This document shows, in pieces, positions 16,123-25,713 of a DNA stretch of 37,500 bases. How positions within the stretch are numbered: the stretch's first letter is position 1; every line of letters starts with the position of its first letter. Source of the DNA: Nostoc sp. CCCryo 231-06 (lineage in GTDB: Bacteria; Cyanobacteriota; Cyanobacteriia; Cyanobacteriales; Nostocaceae); NCBI GenBank assembly GCA_023522315.1, contig JAHCSU010000003.1, positions 1 through 37,500 on the forward strand. The letters are read 5' to 3'. Made by a program: the position numbers and the translations under genes. The notes beneath the pieces were generated by a model, which saw only the letters and a list, made by a program, of their open reading frames with translations, was not told where the DNA came from and made no database searches.

Positions 16123-17653
16123 AAAATGGTTCCGAATTGGTATGTCCAGTGTATTTCTTTTCTCACTTGCCTTACGGTTTTGGGGACTAGAGCGATTCAA
16201 TACTCTGGTATTCGATGAAGTTTACTTTGCTAAATTCGGTAATAATTATCTCACGCATACGCCATTTTTTAATGCTCATCCACCCCTAAGTCAATATATT
16301 ATTGGTATCGGCATTTGGATTGGTAGTCACATTCCTTTTGGGCACGATCAGGTAAATGGGCTGACAGGTTCATTGCGATCGCCTTGGACTTATCGTTGGT
16401 TCAATGCTCTCACAGGCTCATTTATTCCTTTAGTTGTGGCTGCGATCGCTTATCAATTGAGTTATCGCCGTAGCTTTGCAATACTTGCAGGATTTTTCAC
16501 AGCTTGTGATGGCATCTTTCTAGTTGAGTCTCGCTATGCTTTAAGTAATATTTATATCGTCATTTTTGGTTTGTTAGGGCACTGGTTTTTATTATTGGCA
16601 TTAGATAATCGAAATCAGCGACGTTCTTTTTGGTTAGTTTTTGCTGGCATTACTTTTGGTGCGTCAGTCGGTACCAAGTGGAATGGTTTATGGTTCCTCT
16701 CAGGTGCTTATCTCATTTGGATAGCAGCTTGGGTAATCCATTTGATACATTCTTTTCTTAACTCCAAACTCTTTTTTACATCCCCTTCATTGAAGGAGGT
16801 AGGAGGTAGAAGTCAGGAGTTAGAAGTCAGAAGGCAGGAGTCAGGAGTTAGTACTTATTCCCCCTCATCACTCTCATCTCAGACACCACTACAAAACCTA
16901 ACTCAGCTAAATATTTTTCACATGCTGTTTTATCTAGGAATTATCCCAGCTTTGATTTACAGCATCATCTGGATTCCTCACCTTCAACTAGATAAAACTT
17001 ATGGATTTATTGCAGTACATCAGCAAATTTTGAAGTTTCACTTACAGCTAGGTGGCAATAGTCCCAATGTGCATCCTTACTGTGCTGCCTGGTACAAATG
17101 GCCTTTGATGACTCGGCCAATGGCATATTATTATCAAACGGCTGAAAGTATCACCGAACCTTTACCTGTCATGGGCCCGCCTTTGCCTGCCGGTGCTGGA
17201 AAAGTTATTTATGATGTCCATGCAATGGGCAATCCATTTTTGTGGTGGTTTGGTGTTGCTGCCATGTTGTTTTTAGCAGGAATGTTAGTCGCACAAATCG
17301 TAATTCCTTGGGTGAAAGAAAAGCGTTTTTCTGTGCCTGCAACTCTGAGTGTTGATACTTGGATTGCTTTGTATTTAGTTATAAATTATGCTGCTAACTT
17401 ATTACCTTGGGTGAAGGTAACGAGGTGCGTTTTTATCTACCACTATATGTGTACAGTGGTATTTGTATTTTTAGCGATCGCTTGGTTTGTTGATCAGTGC
17501 CTTCGCAGTTATTATCAGCAACTCCGGGCGTTAGGTGTCACCATTACTTTTATCATTCTAGTTGCTTTTATTTTCTGGATGCCCGTCTATTTGGGTTTAC
17601 CCCTCTCACCTCACGATTATAAACTACGAATGTGGTTCAACTCTTGGATTTGA
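16091..17653 (+). CDS. PMT-family (GT39-like) glycosyltransferase
   Basis: A polytopic membrane protein of up to 520 residues with about ten hydrophobic segments. It resembles dolichyl-phosphate-mannose--protein mannosyltransferases: an N-terminal anchor, then NTLVFDEVYFAKFG with the catalytic Asp-Glu pair at about 42-43, HPPLSQY, and later WKWPLMTRPMAYYYQ. It likely transfers a sugar from a polyprenyl-phosphate carrier on the outer face of the plasma membrane. The start is uncertain: TTG 16091, TTG 16115 or ATG 16142. The first few codons overlap a decayed GNAT gene, and TTG 16115 gives a start closest to the family. Residues about 230-268 (16783-16890) are a repeat-derived insert (AGAAGTCAGGAGTTAGAAGT and relatives) in an extra-membrane loop. 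Otherwise intact. Confidence 0.85.
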   Translation: MSKRKLQQLNKKWFRIGMSSVFLFSLALRFWGLERFNTLVFDEVYFAKFGNNYLTHTPFFNAHPPLSQYIIGIGIWIGSHIPFGHDQVNGLTGSLRSPWTYRWFNALTGSFIPLVVAAIAYQLSYRRSFAILAGFFTACDGIFLVESRYALSNIYIVIFGLLGHWFLLLALDNRNQRRSFWLVFAGITFGASVGTKWNGLWFLSGAYLIWIAAWVIHLIHSFLNSKLFFTSPSLKEVGGRSQELEVRRQESGVSTYSPSSLSSQTPLQNLTQLNIFHMLFYLGIIPALIYSIIWIPHLQLDKTYGFIAVHQQILKFHLQLGGNSPNVHPYCAAWYKWPLMTRPMAYYYQTAESITEPLPVMGPPLPAGAGKVIYDVHAMGNPFLWWFGVAAMLFLAGMLVAQIVIPWVKEKRFSVPATLSVDTWIALYLVINYAANLLPWVKVTRCVFIYHYMCTVVFVFLAIAWFVDQCLRSYYQQLRALGVTITFIILVAFIFWMPVYLGLPLSPHDYKLRMWFNSWI

Positions 17654-17715
17654 TTAATATGGGCGAAGCATCCACAGCATAAGGATTATGGCAGCTAGAT
17701 TTACGCTGTGTTGTA

Positions 17716-18384
17716 CTAGTCTGTATTTGTCACCCTTTTAAATAAAGCTCGATAAACAGGCTCACCCTTTTTTTGCGTACCTATTTCTCGTTCTGTGGGG
17801 ACTGGTAGCGGATTTTCTGCTAACCATTCTTCTGTACCAACTTTCTGATAAGCTGGGTGAGCAGCAAAGCGATCGCGCATTTCCACAGCGACAAATTCCA
17901 TATCTGATTGCAGAAATACAACTCCCCCAACTGCAAGATAACTAGCTAATTCTGCCACTAGTTCTGGTTGCACTACACGACGTTTAGCATGGCGGGTTTT
18001 AAACCAAGGATCGGGAAATTGAATTGTAACGCGTTGTAAACTTCCTGGCGGAAGGGAAGATAACAGCGATGCCTGCGGCGGGCTTTGCCTACGCAATGAG
18101 TTATTCACATTGCAAAATAAGTAGTGCAGGTTTGTGAAACCTAACTCAGAAAGTAACTTATTCGCCTCCACCACTAGCGGTTCCCGAATTTCTAAGCCGA
18201 GAAAATTCCAGTTGGGTTCTATTTTGGCCATATTTAGCAAAAACTGTCCTTTAGCGCAGCCAATATCTAAATGTAGCGGTTGATTTGGCTTTGCATACAT
18301 TTTTTCCCAATCAAGAGGACTTGCTGGTGTTTGATACTTTTTACCAAGTGGATTAACATGCTGGCGGACTCGGACTGCTGCCAA
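17716..18384 (-). CDS. trmB: tRNA (guanine-N7-)-methyltransferase
   Basis: TrmB forms m7G46 in the variable loop of tRNAs, using SAM. Signatures are LHLDIGCAKGQFLLNMA (SAM loop), FLGLEIREPLV, and the catalytic block QFPDPWFKTRHAKRRVV. I place the start at TTG 18384, because an AAAGGAGAG Shine-Dalgarno lies just upstream and the protein then begins near AAVRVRQHVNP as in relatives. The frame is open to an ATG at 18477, which would add 31 residues without family support. Between NNSLR and LLSSLPPGSLQRV about eight extra residues (RQSPPQAS, nt about 18066-18096) come from a repeat of type GCGTAGGCAAAGCCCGCCGC. This gives 222 residues. Convergent with the glycosyltransferase, with a 62-bp gap. 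Confidence 0.88.
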   Translation of the reverse strand: MAAVRVRQHVNPLGKKYQTPASPLDWEKMYAKPNQPLHLDIGCAKGQFLLNMAKIEPNWNFLGLEIREPLVVEANKLLSELGFTNLHYLFCNVNNSLRRQSPPQASLLSSLPPGSLQRVTIQFPDPWFKTRHAKRRVVQPELVAELASYLAVGGVVFLQSDMEFVAVEMRDRFAAHPAYQKVGTEEWLAENPLPVPTEREIGTQKKGEPVYRALFKRVTNTD

Positions 18385-18477
18385 AATTTTCTCTCCTTTA
18401 CGTGAAAATAGCTTGTTGATTCTGATACCAATTTCTGCGAGTGTTCTTTTAATTACATCTTGAAAAGCTTTATCCAT

Positions 18478-18872
18478 TTCTGCTCTTTGTCTAAGTAGAA
18501 ATGATCAACTATGGTTTAATTTTTCAGACCTTATTTAGTGACAAATCTAATAAATAACGGTTATAAAAGTAAGAGCTATAAAGCCAATTTAGATTGTTGC
18601 CTTAAATTTACCCCGTCATCTTTCAATTTAAGTAATTTTGCACTAAGCAACCTTTTAGTTTACTGCTCTTGTTAATTAGGTAGATATGATAAAGTGTAAA
18701 TTATTATACTCTTTTTTTGCTAGATATTTGGGTTAGCTTTCCAGGCAAAGAATAGGCAATATATGCTAGAATTGTACCAAATTATGGCAATTATTCAAGA
18801 GTAATTTAGAATAATTTTGCGCTTTGTTGAGTAAACAAGCTAAAATCTACGATTTTTGGAGATTTTTAGGTT
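18478..18872. other. Divergent promoter region of trmB and gyrA
   Basis: About 395 bp, AT-rich, between trmB (minus) and gyrA (plus). A possible plus-strand -10 element TATGATAAAG and the run TAAATTATTATACTC lie near 18687-18712, but no spacing-supported -35 is clear. No ORF or repeat is supported. Confidence 0.4.
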
Positions 18873-21488
18873 ATGACAACCTCACAGGAGAGGATTATCC
18901 CGATAGACTTGCGAACCGAAATGTCGCAGTCTTATCTGGAATACGCCATGAGCGTGATAGTGGGTCGGGCGTTGCCAGATGCCAGGGATGGTCTAAAACC
19001 TGTGCATCGTCGCATTCTCTACGCAATGCACGAGCTAGGTCTGCTCCACGATCGCCCCTTTAAGAAATGCGCCCGTGTGGTGGGGGAAGTGTTGGGTAAA
19101 TACCACCCCCACGGTGACACGGCAGTATATGATGCTTTGGTGCGGATGGCGCAGGATTTTTCCATGCGATCGCCCTTAGTTAACGGGCATGGTAACTTCG
19201 GTTCGGTAGACAACGATCCGCCAGCCGCCATGCGGTACACAGAATGCCGCTTGCAAGCTTTAACTAGTGCTGGTCTACTCCACGACATCGAATTAGAAAC
19301 CGTAGACTTTGCTGATAACTTCGACGGTTCCCAGCAAGAACCCACAGTTTTACCAGCACGGATTCCGCAGTTATTGCTCAACGGTTCCTCTGGGATTGCC
19401 GTGGGTATGGCAACCAACATTCCGCCGCACAATTTGGGCGAATTGATTGATGCTTTGGTGGCTGTAATCCACAATCCAGAAATCACCGATCTCGAATTAA
19501 TGCAGTATGTCCACGGCCCAGACTTTCCGACTGGGGCGCAAATTTTGGGAACATCTGCCATTCGAGAAGCTTACACCACCGGGCGTGGTTCCATCACCAT
19601 GCGTGGTGTCGCTAACATTGAAACCGTTGAACAACGGGGACGGCCAGATAGAGAAGCAATTATCATCACCGAATTGCCCTATCAAACCAATAAAGCGGCG
19701 CTGATTGAAAAAATCGCCGAAATGGTGAACGAGAAGCGTTTAGAGGGGATTGCAGATATCCGGGATGAAAGCGATCGCGACGGGATGCGAATTGTGATCG
19801 AACTCAAGCGTGATGCTTATCCCCGCGTTGTGCTGAACAACCTCTACAAGCAAACGCCACTGCAAGCTAACTTCGGCGCGAATATGCTGGCGTTGGTGAA
19901 TAGCGAACCCCAGGTACTCACCCTCAAGCAGTTCTTAAGCGTCTTCTTAGATTTCCGCATCGAATCCATTGCCAGACGCACCCGTTACGAACTGCGGAAA
20001 GCCGAAGAACGCGACCATCTCCTGCAAGGGTTATTAATTGCCCTATCTCAGTTAGATCCGATTATTGTTTTGATTCGCCATGCTCCCGATGCGCCCACAG
20101 CCAAAGGCGAATTAATCACAACTTACGGACTTTCGGAAGTGCAAGCAGATGCGATTTTGCAGATGCAATTGCGGCGGTTGACTGCCTTAGAAGCAGACAA
20201 AATTCGTCTGGAACACGAGGAATTACAAACGAAGATTACCGACTTGCAAGATATTTTGGCACGGCGGGAGAGAGTGCTAGAAATCATTGAAACCGAAGTC
20301 GCACAACTAAAAACTAGCTTTGCCACACCCCGCCGCACAGTGATTTTACCAGGGGAAGGGGAACTAGATGACCGTGACCTAATTGCCAATGAAAAAGCAA
20401 TAATTCTAGTTACAGAGCAAGGCTACATCAAACGGATGCCAGTTAACACCTTTGAAGCGCAAAGCCGTGCTACCAGAGGCAAAGCCGCAGCCAAGGTGAA
20501 AGATGATGATACCATTGAGCATTTTTTGACTTGCTGCGATCACGACAGTATTTTATTCTTTAGTGAGCGTGGTGTTGTTTATTGCCTGAGAGCTTATCAA
20601 ATTCCAGCGAGTTCGCGTACTAGTCGCGGGACACCAATTGTCCAGATGCTACCGATTCCCAAAGAGGAAAAAATCACCTCGATTGTACCGGTTGACGAGT
20701 TTAGCAGTGAAGAATATCTGGTCATGCTCACCAAGGGCGGCAATATCAAGAAAACCGAATTGGCCGCATTTAGTCACATTCGCGCCAATGGTTTGATTGC
20801 CATTTCCTTAGAAGAAGGCGACCAATTGCGCTGGGTGCGACGCGCCAGAGTAGAGGACAGTGTAATCATTGGTTCTCGGAACGGAATGGCGATTAACTTC
20901 CGGTGCAACCACGAACAACTGCGTCCTTTAAGTAGGGCGACTCGTGGGGTGAAAGCCATGAAACTCAAAAATAAAGATGAACTGGTGGGTATGGATATCC
21001 TCCCCGCAGCAATTCTTGAAACTTTGGATATAGTTACAGAAGCCGAAACAGAAGATATCGAAACAATCGAAACAATCGAAACAGAAGATATCGAAATTAC
21101 CGAAACTAATGAAGAGTCCGCAGAAGTGCCTAGCAGTGGCATTGTTGGCCCTTGGGTGTTGGTAATTACAATGGGAGGATATGGTAAGCGCGTACCAGTT
21201 GCCCAGTTCCGCCTGCAAAACCGTGCCGGTCAGGGTTTAATGGCAACCAAGTTCAAAAACCGCAAAACCAAAGACAAGTTGGCAACCCTACGCATTGTCA
21301 ACAATGATGATGATGAAATCATGATGGTGACAAATCGCGGTATTATCATCCGTCAAGCGGTAAATGCGATTTCTATCCAATCGCGATCGGCAACTGGAGT
21401 CAGAGTGCAGCGTTTAGACGAAGATGATGCCATTACCGGAGTGGCAATAGTTCCACCTGATGCTGCCGATGCAGAAGAAGCAGAGTAA
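18873..21488 (+). CDS. gyrA: DNA gyrase subunit A
   Basis: 871 residues, the breakage-rejoining subunit that introduces negative supercoils together with GyrB. The catalytic Tyr is at 122 (AAMRYTE). The quinolone-resistance region reads GDTAVYD (81-87), that is Thr at the position of E. coli Ser83 and Asp at 87. A C-terminal beta-pinwheel with repeated motifs (GYIKRMP, GNIKKTE, GMAINF, GYGKRVP, GIIIRQA) is present. The GyrA-box is degenerate (QSRATRGKA rather than QRRGGKG), as in other cyanobacterial GyrA proteins I know. Between blades, residues about 710-747 are an acidic Glu/Thr/Ile repeat (nt about 21035-21130) of tandem GAAACAATC-like units. The 3' end overlaps lnt by 29 bp. Confidence 0.95.
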   Translation: MTTSQERIIPIDLRTEMSQSYLEYAMSVIVGRALPDARDGLKPVHRRILYAMHELGLLHDRPFKKCARVVGEVLGKYHPHGDTAVYDALVRMAQDFSMRSPLVNGHGNFGSVDNDPPAAMRYTECRLQALTSAGLLHDIELETVDFADNFDGSQQEPTVLPARIPQLLLNGSSGIAVGMATNIPPHNLGELIDALVAVIHNPEITDLELMQYVHGPDFPTGAQILGTSAIREAYTTGRGSITMRGVANIETVEQRGRPDREAIIITELPYQTNKAALIEKIAEMVNEKRLEGIADIRDESDRDGMRIVIELKRDAYPRVVLNNLYKQTPLQANFGANMLALVNSEPQVLTLKQFLSVFLDFRIESIARRTRYELRKAEERDHLLQGLLIALSQLDPIIVLIRHAPDAPTAKGELITTYGLSEVQADAILQMQLRRLTALEADKIRLEHEELQTKITDLQDILARRERVLEIIETEVAQLKTSFATPRRTVILPGEGELDDRDLIANEKAIILVTEQGYIKRMPVNTFEAQSRATRGKAAAKVKDDDTIEHFLTCCDHDSILFFSERGVVYCLRAYQIPASSRTSRGTPIVQMLPIPKEEKITSIVPVDEFSSEEYLVMLTKGGNIKKTELAAFSHIRANGLIAISLEEGDQLRWVRRARVEDSVIIGSRNGMAINFRCNHEQLRPLSRATRGVKAMKLKNKDELVGMDILPAAILETLDIVTEAETEDIETIETIETEDIEITETNEESAEVPSSGIVGPWVLVITMGGYGKRVPVAQFRLQNRAGQGLMATKFKNRKTKDKLATLRIVNNDDDEIMMVTNRGIIIRQAVNAISIQSRSATGVRVQRLDEDDAITGVAIVPPDAADAEEAE

Positions 21489-23076
21489 AAAGCAGGGGGA
21501 GAGGTTAACCGCTTCACTCCCTTATTTAATTGCTTTAGCTAGTGGCATTTTAATGGGGCTAACCGTAGCCCCAGTGGGTGCATGGTTATTGGCTTGGATT
21601 GCCCTAGCTCCCCTGTGGGTCTTGGTTGTTAGTTCTAGCTCAATCCAAAATCCAAAATCCAAAATCCAAAATGCCTTCGCTTGGGGTATCGGTTATCACG
21701 GTGTCGCCCTATCTTGGATTACCGGAATTCATCCGATGACATGGTTGGGCGTTCCTTGGTTGCCGAGTTTAGCAATCACCCTTTTTTGTTGGGGATTTAT
21801 CAGCGTCTTGGGAGGGGTATTCGTTGCTATTTGGGCGGCTGTAATGGTTCGCCTGAACGGACAAAAACCGTGGCTACGTGTACTTATTGGTACAGCCCTC
21901 TGGTGCGGCTTAGAGAGTCTATGGAGTGCCGGGCCTCTGTGGTGGAGTTCTCTTGCTTACACCCAAAGTCCGCATAATCTCGTAATTGTACATTTGGGTC
22001 AACTCTCTGGGCCTAATACTGTAACAGCAGCAATAGTGGCCGTGAATGGGTTAATTGCAGAAGGATGGATGAATCCTAGAGACGCAGAGAGAATTTCCTC
22101 TGTGTCCTCCGCGCCTCTGCGGTTCGTTAATAAATACTGGGTTATCACCACAGGACTATTAATTACCTTACATCTCATCGGTTTTATCTTATATAGCCGT
22201 CCCATCGCCCAACCCCCAGAAGCAGCCTTGAAAGTGGGGATTGTTCAGGGTAATATTCCGAACCGACTTTTACGAAGTTCCGAAGGGTTTCGTCGCGCTC
22301 AAGAAAATTACACTAATGGGTATCTAACTTTAGCAGACCAAGGTGTGGATGCAGTTCTTACCCCAGAAGGAGCCTTACCTATTTTCCAGCGTAACTTGCT
22401 GGGAACTGCTTTAGTTGCAGCCGTGAAAGAAAAAGGCGTAGTTGCTTGGATTGGGGCTTTTGGCGAACGGGGAGACAGTTATACAATTAGCTTGTTTACT
22501 TTCAACAGTAAGGGTGAAATTGTCAGCCGCTACGATAAGTCCAAACTAGTACCCTTGGGAGAATATATTCCCTTTGAAGGAATTTTAGGCGGAATAGTTC
22601 AGCGCTTGTCGCCTTTGGAAGCACACCAAGTTCCGGGTTCAGCAAATCAGATATTTGATACTCCTTTTGGTCGGGCGATCGCTAGTATATGTTATGAATC
22701 TGCTTTTCCTGAGCAATTTCGCCGTCAAGCTGCTGCGGGTGGGCAATTTATCCTCAGTTCTTCTAACGATGCCCATTATACTGCATCGATGCCATTCCAG
22801 CACCATGCACAGGATATCATGCGGGCAATTGAAACTGATAGATGGTCAGCACGGGCGACTAATACAGGATATTCAGGTTTTATAGATCCTCACGGCAGAA
22901 CCTTGTGGATATCTGGATATAATACTTACGAAACTCATGCTGAAACAATTTATCGGCGACAAACGCAGACTTTATATGTGCGTTGGGGTGATTGGTTGAC
23001 ACCGTTGTTATTGATATCCTCTGGAGGAGCTTGGCTACTAATTCAACTTGGGCATACAAAGAAAATAAGTGATTAG
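21460..23076 (+). CDS. lnt: Apolipoprotein N-acyltransferase
   Basis: A 538-residue inner-membrane enzyme that adds the third acyl chain to lipoproteins. The N-terminal part has about seven hydrophobic segments. The C-terminal nitrilase-fold domain has Glu303 (LTPEGALP), Lys360 ([13 protein letters not shown]) and Cys411 ([11 protein letters not shown]), the Glu-Lys-Cys triad. Two repeat-derived inserts are read in frame. One is [11 protein letters not shown] (tandem ATCCAAA units, nt 21641-21672). The other is about 24 residues at 203-226 (nt about 22066-22130) from a common Nostoc repeat containing GACGCAGAGAGAATTTCCTC and CCGCGCCTCTGCGG. Both fall in loops between membrane segments. The start overlaps gyrA by 29 bp, suggesting translational coupling. 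Catalytic residues are intact. Confidence 0.92.
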   Translation: MLPMQKKQSKKQGERLTASLPYLIALASGILMGLTVAPVGAWLLAWIALAPLWVLVVSSSSIQNPKSKIQNAFAWGIGYHGVALSWITGIHPMTWLGVPWLPSLAITLFCWGFISVLGGVFVAIWAAVMVRLNGQKPWLRVLIGTALWCGLESLWSAGPLWWSSLAYTQSPHNLVIVHLGQLSGPNTVTAAIVAVNGLIAEGWMNPRDAERISSVSSAPLRFVNKYWVITTGLLITLHLIGFILYSRPIAQPPEAALKVGIVQGNIPNRLLRSSEGFRRAQENYTNGYLTLADQGVDAVLTPEGALPIFQRNLLGTALVAAVKEKGVVAWIGAFGERGDSYTISLFTFNSKGEIVSRYDKSKLVPLGEYIPFEGILGGIVQRLSPLEAHQVPGSANQIFDTPFGRAIASICYESAFPEQFRRQAAAGGQFILSSSNDAHYTASMPFQHHAQDIMRAIETDRWSARATNTGYSGFIDPHGRTLWISGYNTYETHAETIYRRQTQTLYVRWGDWLTPLLLISSGGAWLLIQLGHTKKISD

Positions 23077-23239
23077 TAATTAACTTTTTTCCCTTATTCC
23101 AAGATACTACCCAATACTGTTTGGTTAAGCCTAAAAAATAACTCCAATGTAGGTTGGGTTGAGGAAGGAAACCCAACATTTTCAGGGCTTTATTGGTATC
23201 TCGGCTCAATACCTAATAGATTGGACTTTGGACAAAAAA

Positions 23240-23274
23240 AGATTTGTTCGCGGATAATGTACGCGAACAAATCT
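23240..23274 (-). terminator. Strong hairpin, terminator-like on the minus strand
   Basis: Perfect 13-bp arms AGATTTGTTCGCG (23240-23252) and CGCGAACAAATCT (23262-23274) enclose a 9-nt loop. On the minus strand the hairpin is followed by a run of T (complement of AAAAAAA at 23234-23240). It could end minus-strand transcripts from the decayed genes at 24-25.4 kb, although that is 850 bp away. On the plus strand it lies 164 bp after lnt, without a good T-tract. Confidence 0.6.
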
Positions 23275-23602
23275 AATGATTAATTTTGTTTATAGGTTTC
23301 CGCCTCTTCGATCAAATCGGCAGACTCTAGAAGTCAGAAAGTTCTAAAAAAAGTAATATATAAAACAATAATTATAGTAATATTACTTATTTAAGTTGGC
23401 AGAAAAATAGTAAGAAAAGCGTATTAATCTCGCTTACTTTAGCACGGGCGAAAAAAAAGCATAGCCACCAGATACCCAACACATAGTAATATCAACGACA
23501 AAGTTTCTTTGGGAAAATACCAATGGCTATACAGAAAAATAATTACAATCCATTAATAGTGCAATTCCAGGATTTTAGACAAAAACTTTACAACTGTTTT
23601 GA

Positions 23603-23758
23603 ATTTTTTACTTATTCGCAACTGATACAACACCCCATCCGCGTCCTTATGCGAAGACTTTAGTTGAACGTGGGTATATTTATCAACCGAATACTATTAT
23701 TGGTAACAAACCTATTAATATTGGACACATCCTTTCACTCTTGTCAGGGTTCATGTAA
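23603..23758 (+). pseudogene. Transposase fragment (IS4/IS701-like DDE)
   Basis: An open frame of 51 codons without a start reads FATDTTPHPRPYAKTLVERG, YIYQPNTI and GNKPINIGH, then degrades and stops at 23756-23758. D-T-T-P-x-P-R-P-Y-A-x-T-L followed by YQPN and GNKPI-IGH is what I know from the first catalytic Asp region of cyanobacterial IS4/IS701-type transposases. Neither the N-terminal part nor the later DDE residues can be read nearby. A remnant only. Confidence 0.55.
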
Positions 23759-24126
23759 CTGATGATACAAGAGTGAGGTGCAAGTTTCCTCTAAGAAAAT
23801 GCTGATGACAGGCGATCGCTTCGGCTCAATGCCAATACGGCATAATTAGACGTGATTAAAGTTAATTTTTTGGTAAAAAGTATTATCTTTTTGGTTGCCG
23901 AAAAAAGTATACAGCACATTAAATTGCGGCGGCAATGAACAAATTGTTGATCCGCTTGATATATCTTTAGATGTTTTTGTTAAGTCAGGTTCACAATATT
24001 TGAGTTCTGGCTGTATTAATTAGTAACTTAAGCGCCTGAAGAAGGCGATTGCCAACGGTGGAGCGTAGCTCATCACCTACGCTCTTGCGGAACGCCATCG
24101 CCCTGGTATTCGCTTTCACTCTACAA
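23759..24126. other. Intergenic debris with palindromic repeat
   Basis: No complete gene. A plus-strand open stretch from about 23914 to 24026 reads LNCGGNEQIVDPLDISLDVF, then VKSGSQYLSSG, and stops at TAG. It resembles coding sequence but I cannot name it. A palindromic Nostoc-type repeat follows at about 24041-24104 (AGGCGATTGCC ... GGAACGCCATCGCC, with the inner pair GAGCGTAG/CTACGCTC). Confidence 0.4.
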
Positions 24127-24965
24127 TCAGTTTATTGCCTTATTTGAGGGGTTTTTTAAGTGATAAGGCTGTTCACCTACATGAGCCAGTTCTGGGTCAA
24201 TGAAAAGACAGGATGGAACCAAGCGATCGCGCGTGTTGCGGTTGCCGCCATCAATCAGATTCGCTTTGACAATCCGATAATCATCCAGTGCTACATGGGT
24301 ATATTGCGGCCCACCATTGATATCGCCTAATGCCCAAATCCCCGGTACATTCGTCTCCAGACGCTCGTTGACTGGAATGAATCCGCGTGCATCGGTTGCC
24401 ACACCAGCAGCGGCCAGATTTAAGGTATCGGTGGTTGGCGCACGACCGACGGCTACAAGCAAATGCGAACCCTCGAGGCTCATCTCACGATCAGCAACTT
24501 GAATTTGAAGTTTAGTTGCATTGCCAGGGCGATCAACTCTTAACACCTTCGCCTTCAGCAAGAAGTCAATTCCGTCTCGTTCCAATAGTGTTTGCACCGC
24601 GATCGCAATATCTGGATCGTGCTGTGACAGAATTTGCTTACTCTGCCCAATAACAGTGACGCTAGAGCCAAAGCGCTGAAACATTTGGGCAAACTCCAAC
24701 CCAATGTAGCCGCTACCGAGAACGATCAGATGCTCCGGCAACTGTTCTAGCTCCATAATCGACTCACTGGTGAAAAACCCAGCTTCTTTGAGTCCCGGCA
24801 CCGATGGAATCAACGGTCGCGTGCCTGTATTGATAAACAATCGTTCTGCGGTGAGTAAGCAAGTCGTTCCCTCATCTGTTGCCACTTCAATCGTTTTAGG
24901 TGCCACAAAGCGAGCGGCACCAATGATCAGATCATCCTTCAATGAGGTGTGCAAGTTGTTAAAAT
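24127..24965 (-). pseudogene. Flavin-dependent disulfide oxidoreductase, truncated at both ends
   Basis: The middle of a pyridine nucleotide-disulfide oxidoreductase (mercuric reductase/dihydrolipoamide dehydrogenase type). Visible are TAERLFINTGTRPLIPSVPG, the NAD(P)-binding loop VLGSGYIGLEFAQMF, VAVGRAPTTDTL, and the second FAD contact VPGIWALGDINGGPQYTHVA. The N-terminal FAD fingerprint GxGxxG and the redox CxxxxC are missing. The frame continues upstream to an ATG at 25053, but that part is out-of-frame sequence of the neighbouring dienelactone hydrolase gene. The C-terminal dimerisation domain is also cut after LFIDPELAHVGE, and the last 14 residues are unrelated. The usual length is about 450-470 residues. 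Deletions on both sides are inferred. Non-functional. Confidence 0.75.
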
Positions 24966-25408
24966 TTATTGGTCGTAGGAGCTGCACGAGCGATCGTTTG
25001 CGCACGTGTTGCCATGAAATATGCCAGTTTGCCGCCCAAACAAAAGCCCACACTGCCGACCTTGCCTGTGCTGCTGGGATACTGCCGCAGAAAAGACAGG
25101 GTTGCCTTTAGGTCTTCTACGCCGCTATCTACATCAAACGCTCCGAGTAGCTCTATGGCTTTAGCCCACTGATCCTTATCGTCAGCATCAAGTTGCACTC
25201 CGGGTTCCAGTCGCCAATATAAATCTGGCACGATCACTAAATAGCCTGCCTTAGCAAAATCATCGGCAATCTGTCGCATAGTATTATTGACCCCAAGAAC
25301 TTCTTGAATCAGCACAATTCCTGCACGAGGCTGAGTAATGGGTGCTGCTAGATAGGCGCTAAAACTGCCCCCGGACAAGGCTGGAATGGTTACATTTTGA
25401 GTTGTCAT
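24959..25408 (-). pseudogene. Dienelactone hydrolase, 3' truncated
   Basis: 149 residues against about 230-245 for the family. It starts at ATG 25408, preceded by GAAAGGACACC. The alpha/beta-hydrolase fold opens with GSFSAYLAAP, then IVLIQEVLGVNN with the conserved Glu. YLVIVPDLYWR follows, and then the nucleophile motif VGSVGFCLGGKLAYFMA with the catalytic Cys. The Asp and His of the triad, which come later, are absent. Homology ends after about TIARAA, and the frame then runs into oxidoreductase sequence and stops within a few codons. Dienelactone hydrolases act in halo-aromatic degradation; a role here is not supported since the gene is broken. The junction with the oxidoreductase fragment is a deletion fusion near 24960-24985. 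Confidence 0.8.
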
Positions 25409-25713
25409 GGTGTCCTTTCTTTTTAACAATTTGCTGTTTAGACTTTGACCAAATCAAACAGTGTTGCTGAATGCAAGTATGAAGCGATCGCCGGTGTCAT
25501 CAGCATGGTTGAAATGGACACCAGGAAGATAAAGCAACTGCGCCACGATCGTGCTCTCCTTAGTGCAACTTTTCATTAATGGGGGTCGGAAATCACAATT
25601 TGACAACTCCTAGAAGTGAGCTATTCCTCAAGCGAATTCCGAACCCTCTTTTATGGAGATGTATACTTAGTGCGTCCAATTTTTGTCAAGCCAGTGGCTA
25701 AACCTTGCACTGA
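25409..25713. other. Intergenic region with possible coding remnant
   Basis: On the minus strand about 25450-25560 reads openly as IVAQLLYLPGVHFNHADDTG, then DRFILAFSNTV, then a stop. It might be a decayed C-terminal piece of a PLP-type aminotransferase, but that is a guess from pattern only. The remainder shows no gene; it includes the promoter region of the dienelactone hydrolase remnant. Confidence 0.3.

Noticed and set aside
18824..19063. 79-codon ORF at the start of gyrA
   Set aside because: It overlaps the highly conserved GyrA N-terminus in another frame.
18873..21488. Topoisomerase IV subunit A (parC) instead of gyrA
   Set aside because: The C-terminal pinwheel and full agreement with cyanobacterial GyrA blocks favour gyrA; the degenerate GyrA-box alone is not enough to call ParC.
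24966..25053. N-terminal extension of the oxidoreductase frame (MWAFVWAANW...)
   Set aside because: It is out-of-frame dienelactone hydrolase coding sequence, not oxidoreductase.
24959..25172. Plus-strand ORFs opposite the DLH/oxidoreductase junction
   Set aside because: They are antisense to the clearly recognisable dienelactone hydrolase and oxidoreductase pieces.
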